Origin: Rhizophagus irregularis
Taxonomy: Eukaryota; Glomeromycota; Glomeromycetes; Glomerales; Glomeraceae
Assembly: GCF_026210795.1 (NCBI RefSeq)
Contig: NC_089446.1
Coordinates: 2,075,001-2,139,000, forward strand
Length of the DNA: 64,000 nucleotides
Reading direction: 5' to 3'
The translations under genes were made by a program, and so were the position numbers. The notes under the pieces are model-generated. The model had not been told where the DNA came from and made no database searches. It saw nothing but the letters and a program-made list of their open reading frames with translations. This document shows, piece by piece, positions 59,311 to 64,000 of the stretch. The stretch's first letter is position 1, and every line of letters begins with the position of its first letter.

Positions 59311-59483
59311 GGGATCACCCAAAAAATCCTGACAACCATAATATGATTAATATCGACAGTCTATAAAAATCCTGACAGTCGACTATCGGGATTTTGTTTC
59401 AACCGGGATTTGGGTTTATCGGATTTTGGTGTCGGAATTGTAGGCTGTCGATATTATGGTTGTCGGGAATTTGTGGTAAACCC
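59311..59483. mobile_element. 173-bp MITE with 9-bp target duplication (MULE-like)
   Basis: Flanked exactly by TATAAATTC (59302-59310 and 59484-59492). Terminal inverted repeats begin GGG, include ACC, and then TCC-GACAACCATAATAT on both sides; the left arm carries a small insertion before ATCGACAG. The inner part repeats CGGGATTT words. A 9-bp duplication is typical of Mutator-like transposons. There is no coding capacity. Confidence 0.85.
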
Positions 59484-59492
59484 TATAAATTC

Positions 59493-60380
59493 ATACAGCG
59501 CAGAAAAATAAAAAATAACAAATAAATTAAGAAAGTGAATACGAATTCTTTACATATATAATAATATAAACATGTGGTTATGACTAAACTATTTATTTTA
59601 AATTTGATAATGTATTTTTATATTTATTAATCGATTTCGCATATTCCTTTCCTTTGTACAGTATATAGATCAGATATAAGTATTTTAAAGGATTTCTCCA
59701 AATTATCCAAAGAATTCATTCTTATTTCAAATTGCTCAATAAATGTAGATTGGGGCACTAACGAATTATTTATGCTGTTTATCTGGGCGATACTTATTAT
59801 GTCTAATATATAGAAGTTATGTTATTCATTATTCAAGACCAACATATTTGCAATATAAACTTGTGCAATCAAATAGAGAATAAAAATTTATATAATAAAA
59901 CAAGAAATTTAACATATTGATAATATTGATCAGCAGATGCTCTATAATTCTTTTGAAGCACTTTAGTATTGTGATATATGACCAGTAGATGAACGATCAT
60001 ACTAGAAAAAAGCGCTGGACGTGATTTGATTGACATATTTTTGATATAAACTTCAAAATAAATATTTGTATATGGATTATTCCAAAAATATAGAATTGTT
60101 AACGGAATATTAAGCTTGATCGCAAAAATTCAAATACTCAATCTTACGTTATTAATAACTATGACTACTTATATTGCTATAACTATAGGTTTGGCTTAAT
60201 CCCTTGGGTCCTTTATGTCTTCTTATTATTTGTAGTTAAGTCTAAAGCAAGTAGTACCCCTTATAATAACAAACAAAACTGAAGTACTGTATGCATATCA
60301 GACTTTTAAATATAATATATATATACAGTATATAAATTTTTTTATTTGTAATAAATTGATTAACGAGTATAAACATGTGG
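59493..60380. other. intergenic, no supported gene
   Basis: 3' flank of the F-box gene; an AT microsatellite lies near 60312-60333. Confidence 0.45.
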
Positions 60381-61832
60381 TCAATGATGATAGTACATAT
60401 TTTTTTTAGATTCATACCTAAATTCTTTAATTACTCCATTGTCTTTGTATTTATTGATCATTTTCATATAGTCATCTCCCTTACACATAGGATTAGATGT
60501 AAGTATAGAAAGTGCAGGCCGACCCTTCCAATTTTCAAAGAATTTCTCCAAAATTTTCAAAGAAAATTGAAATTCTTCAAAAAATCTAATTTCTCTTAGG
60601 TTTGTTGGTGCTGATCTAGTTAATATTTCTAATAATTCTTCTCCAGTTTCTTCTTTATCACTATTTTTTATTCTTATTAATACAAACTTCAATTTTTTAC
60701 ACGATTTTAACAACTTTTCAAATTCAATGAAATGATCCATTGTTGATGGAAATAGTAATGACAAATATTCAATCAAAGGGCAATTTTTGTAGACTTTACG
60801 AATAAAATCAAGAGATTCTTCATCAACATTTTTTATATACCATCCGTAATCACAATATCTTAATAGGATTTCTCTAAGATGTCCTCCATTATTTTCAATT
60901 ATAATAGAAGCTTCGCTTAACGAAATGAAATCAATATTAAGGGTCTCAAGTTCATGATGCGCCAACATTTTTAATTGGTTTTCAGAAAAATAAATATAAC
61001 CACTATTGATTATTAATGTTTTTAATTTATGAAGTTTTGTGAGTACATTTTGTACGATTGTGTGTTCAGAAAGATCAAGGAACATTATTAAATGATTAAG
61101 AACATCAGCTTTTTTTGCTAATGCAAGAAAAATTTCTTTATGAGGATCTTTTATAAAATCATTATCTTCAAAATCATCCTTCAATTCGAAATACTTTAGA
61201 TTTCTTTGATTTTCAATTAATTTAACTAATCCATGATTGACACTTATTTTTTTGTTTATAATAATGAGTCTCTGTATATAATGACAAATACTAGCTAATC
61301 CATGAAAGTATGGAGAATCAATAGATGTATCACATCTTAATTCACAAAGTGATTCAAGTCGAGCCCTAGCTTCTGGAAAGTAAAATATTTGATGTTTAAT
61401 TGATTTAATATTCAAATACTTTAATTCAGAACATTTCCTCATTAAAAGTTTGTAAATTTCTTGTTGCAAAAGAAATTGATTATATAAATCTGAAGTTCCT
61501 ATAGTAATTATATTATTCAATATGTCTATATCAATACTTCTGCAGAAAGATAAATAATCAAATAGAAGAGGTTGGTGTAAAATGGGAGGTAAGAAGATTT
61601 CTTGTCTTATTAGAGATTCTTTAATATCTTCTGATAAATAGGAAGTGATAACAGAGTACAATGAATTTTTATTATGATAATTAATACTATAGCACCATGG
61701 GGTCTTCCATAAGGTCGGAATAACAGTTTTGCACCAAAGTCTATTAACCATTAGGCATGAAAAGAGGGATTTGGAATCTTTTTGTAATTCTTCAAAAATT
61801 AAAAAAAGAATATCTTTGTTAAGTTTAGGCAT
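60381..61832 (-). CDS. F-box / LRR-like protein
   Basis: 483 residues from the ATG at 61832; the frame opens four codons earlier at a TTG, which I reject because the paralog at 53.0 kb begins at the equivalent Met (MPKLNKDILFLIFEEL against MSKFDKDTLFLLFEEL). The F-box is at 1-45 with SLFSCLMVNRLWCKTVIPTL. LRR-type strands follow (LKYLNIKSI, LCELRCDTS, YIQRLIIIN, LNHLIMFLD, LKTLIINSG), then the shared FSLKILEKFFENWKGRPALS block and the tail MINKYKDNGVIKEF. Presumed SCF substrate adaptor with unknown target. The middle of the same family is also seen as a pseudogene 2.3 kb away and as a 3' end at the window edge, so this is a local cluster. Confidence 0.85.
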   Translation of the reverse strand: MPKLNKDILFLIFEELQKDSKSLFSCLMVNRLWCKTVIPTLWKTPWCYSINYHNKNSLYSVITSYLSEDIKESLIRQEIFLPPILHQPLLFDYLSFCRSIDIDILNNIITIGTSDLYNQFLLQQEIYKLLMRKCSELKYLNIKSIKHQIFYFPEARARLESLCELRCDTSIDSPYFHGLASICHYIQRLIIINKKISVNHGLVKLIENQRNLKYFELKDDFEDNDFIKDPHKEIFLALAKKADVLNHLIMFLDLSEHTIVQNVLTKLHKLKTLIINSGYIYFSENQLKMLAHHELETLNIDFISLSEASIIIENNGGHLREILLRYCDYGWYIKNVDEESLDFIRKVYKNCPLIEYLSLLFPSTMDHFIEFEKLLKSCKKLKFVLIRIKNSDKEETGEELLEILTRSAPTNLREIRFFEEFQFSLKILEKFFENWKGRPALSILTSNPMCKGDDYMKMINKYKDNGVIKEFRYESKKNMYYHH

Positions 61833-63946
61833 TTTTCTATTCAATAAATAAAGAAAAAACGTTTAATATCTGTTATAACTAGAATATTATTGAAATATAT
61901 AATTTCAGAAAGACAAATAAAAGGAATAAAAAACTCCAAATTTTATGAATGAAACTAAATTATAAAACGGAACCAAACTCCGGGGCCAATTGGATCATTC
62001 TGTGAGACTAAACGCTTGTTCAAAAATAATATTTCATTTAAGAGCGCTAATCACCCGATTTAGTAGGGATTTACTAATTATTATTAGTGGACTATACTAA
62101 AATTTGTTCATAAAAAGTAATTTTTATTGTTCCATATGAAATATATTTATGCATGTAAGTGTTCATTAATTATCTAAATTTATAAAGTTTATTTTTTCTG
62201 AATTTATTTAATTTATTTGAAATTGGTTCATAATTTTTTATAAATTTTATTTTATTCAATGAGAAAAACTTTCTTATTCAGTTATTATACACGGATATAA
62301 ATAAACTTTTTCATGAATTTTAAATACAAAATATGACCTCCCACACGTGACTTCATAAATTTACTACGCCAAATTATTACAAAACTCTAGGCGCAGCTAA
62401 AAATGCTACTCCAATAGTACTTCAATTAAATTTCTGCTATAAAAATCCGACGTTATTGTTATTGTTTTTTATGCATAGACATAATTAAGAGTCATATTGC
62501 CATATAAATTGCATTAATCAAGAACAGAAATTGAGACATGCTATTTAAATAATTTTAGAAATAAAATAAAAGTAATCGTAAAAGAATTTATATTTTCTAC
62601 TTATTTGTAAACATAAAACCGTAAGGTTATTTTCCAAAGAATTTTATAAATTAAATTTGAGAAATTTTTCTTTCTTTCTTAATATACAAAGATTATCGCT
62701 ATAAATACCAAAATTAAATATTCTCTGATCTGACACCAAAATCCATAATATTAGAATATGTTAATATTGCTCTAATAATTTTTTTGCCGCAACAATCAAT
62801 CTATATCACAGAGTAGTAGACATTTGCATTTCTTCTACTTCGTGTCACACCCTCCGCGTTATTCGTTCCACTATACGTGACCTTGAGGCGCAGTATATAT
62901 TACGCCTTCGAATACTACAAATGATTCTTTTTATTCAGCAAACATAATTTATGTTTAACAAATTTGGTTTTTATTACTTTCAAAGTGATTGCTTATTTAA
63001 TAAATTATTTAATTTATAATTATTTTAAAGTTTCATTTAAATCAATATCATAAATATGTTTTACGAAAGTGCGACTATCTTTCCAGATATTTTTCCAATC
63101 GAATCTATTTTAGTTTTAATGGTAAATTTAAGAATTTTTCGGATCTGCATCATCCATCAAATCATGAAAATTTGACGAGATTCTAAGCTAATTGGATCGA
63201 TAAGTCGAATGAGTTGGTATATACAGCAGGTAATATAAATAGTGTACATTTATTTCTTAAGTCCAAAATATCGTGTTTATTTGTGAATAAACTTTTGATG
63301 CGAATCAACTTATTTTCAATGTTACGCTGAGAAATCTTTACTTGATTGCACCAGTTTGTTTATATTACAAACATGATCGATCTAACCTTGATCGATCACG
63401 CGCAGTCGATTTTTTGAAGAATTATTGTTTTTGTCGTTGTTTTAGTTCTTAACATTTACAGCGTTTAAATAATCAATAACTTATCGTTTTTTATAGAAAA
63501 AAATTGTACATTTGGACCTTAGAAGTGCAAATATTTTATTGAAATATGACGAAAATGAAAAAACGTTAATGCCAAAAATATCCAATTTCCTTTGGAGCAG
63601 AGATTTTTATTCCGGAAAAACTTCAGCGTATCTAACAATAATAATTATTACGATTTTAATCGATTTGATTGAAATCAATCAATGATCGGTTCGATTAAGA
63701 ACTTTAATTAGATGCTTTAAACATAAACATTTATTGTATTTCCTTTATTTAATCAGTAATTTTGGTTATGATAAACTGATAATAATGATTGAATTGTCGG
63801 ATACTTAAAAGTCAAATACTTAATTTACATTAAAATTTGATAAATACAGTTAAGGTTTTGCTAAAGATTTTTTTTTTACTTGTAATAAACTTACAATTAT
63901 TGATACTTATTAATCGAGAGGAACCATGAAAAATTCATTATCAAAT
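61833..63946. other. intergenic, no supported gene
   Basis: Divided between the promoter of the 60.4-kb gene and the 3' flank of the next one. GAGGCGCAGTAT at about 62883 also occurs just before the start of channel gene B at about 14201; the meaning is unknown. Confidence 0.45.
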
Positions 63947-64000
63947 TTAATAGTATATATTTCTTTCAAAATCACACCTAAATGCTTTAATTACTCCATT
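63947..64000 (-). CDS. F-box protein, 3' end only (runs off the window)
   Basis: The last 17 codons and TAA of a minus-strand gene: NGVIKAFRCDFERNIYY. This matches the tail NGVIKEFRYESKKNMYYHH of the gene at 60.4 kb, so a further member of the same F-box/LRR-like family probably lies just beyond the window in the same orientation. Whether it is intact cannot be seen. Confidence 0.65.
   Translation of the reverse strand, partial: NGVIKAFRCDFERNIYY

Overview
The window looks like nuclear DNA of an arbuscular mycorrhizal fungus, most likely Rhizophagus or a close Glomeromycotina relative. This is inferred from very AT-rich sequence, short fungal-type introns, and families known to be expanded in that lineage: Sel1-repeat, F-box, HMG-box (MATA_HMG-like) and WD40-like/ion-channel proteins. 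No search was run, so the species is not proven.

Layout: (1) 0.7-2.7 kb, a Sel1-repeat protein on the minus strand. (2) 5.6-18.6 kb, two paralogous five-exon genes on the plus strand for large proteins with a WD40-like N-terminal half and a TRP-like six-helix channel at the C-terminus. Between them, on the minus strand, is an 11-exon proton/myo-inositol-type MFS transporter. I assembled the exons by splice site, phase and homology; only pieces of these genes are open in single frames. (3) 19.1-25.9 kb, repeats: three ~680-bp tandem units with nested ~87-bp monomers, then a 951-bp fold-back mariner-type element. (4) 25.9-32 kb, one intact small HMG-box gene and two decayed relatives; a third relic lies at 44.3 kb and a second intact gene at 49.6 kb. 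(5) 33.6-36.8 kb, two tandem F-box/LRR-like genes, one frameshifted at its 3' end. (6) 37.9-39.5 kb, an 88-bp minisatellite beside an internally deleted MULE/FAR1-type transposase relic. (7) 41.5-46 kb, several decayed coding stretches. (8) 52.9-64 kb, two more F-box genes, an F-box pseudogene, the 3' end of a further F-box gene running off the window, and several miniature inverted-repeat elements, one with a clean 9-bp target duplication.

The genes do not form a pathway. The window is an accessory-type region with birth and death of F-box and HMG-box genes, DNA-transposon relics and satellite-like arrays, around a conserved solute transporter and a duplicated channel family. The strongest items for follow-up are the WD40-TRP-like channel pair, whose reading frame depends on a conserved 25-nt microexon; the inositol transporter with a PSI-like cysteine loop; and the long fold-back element as a possible small-RNA source.
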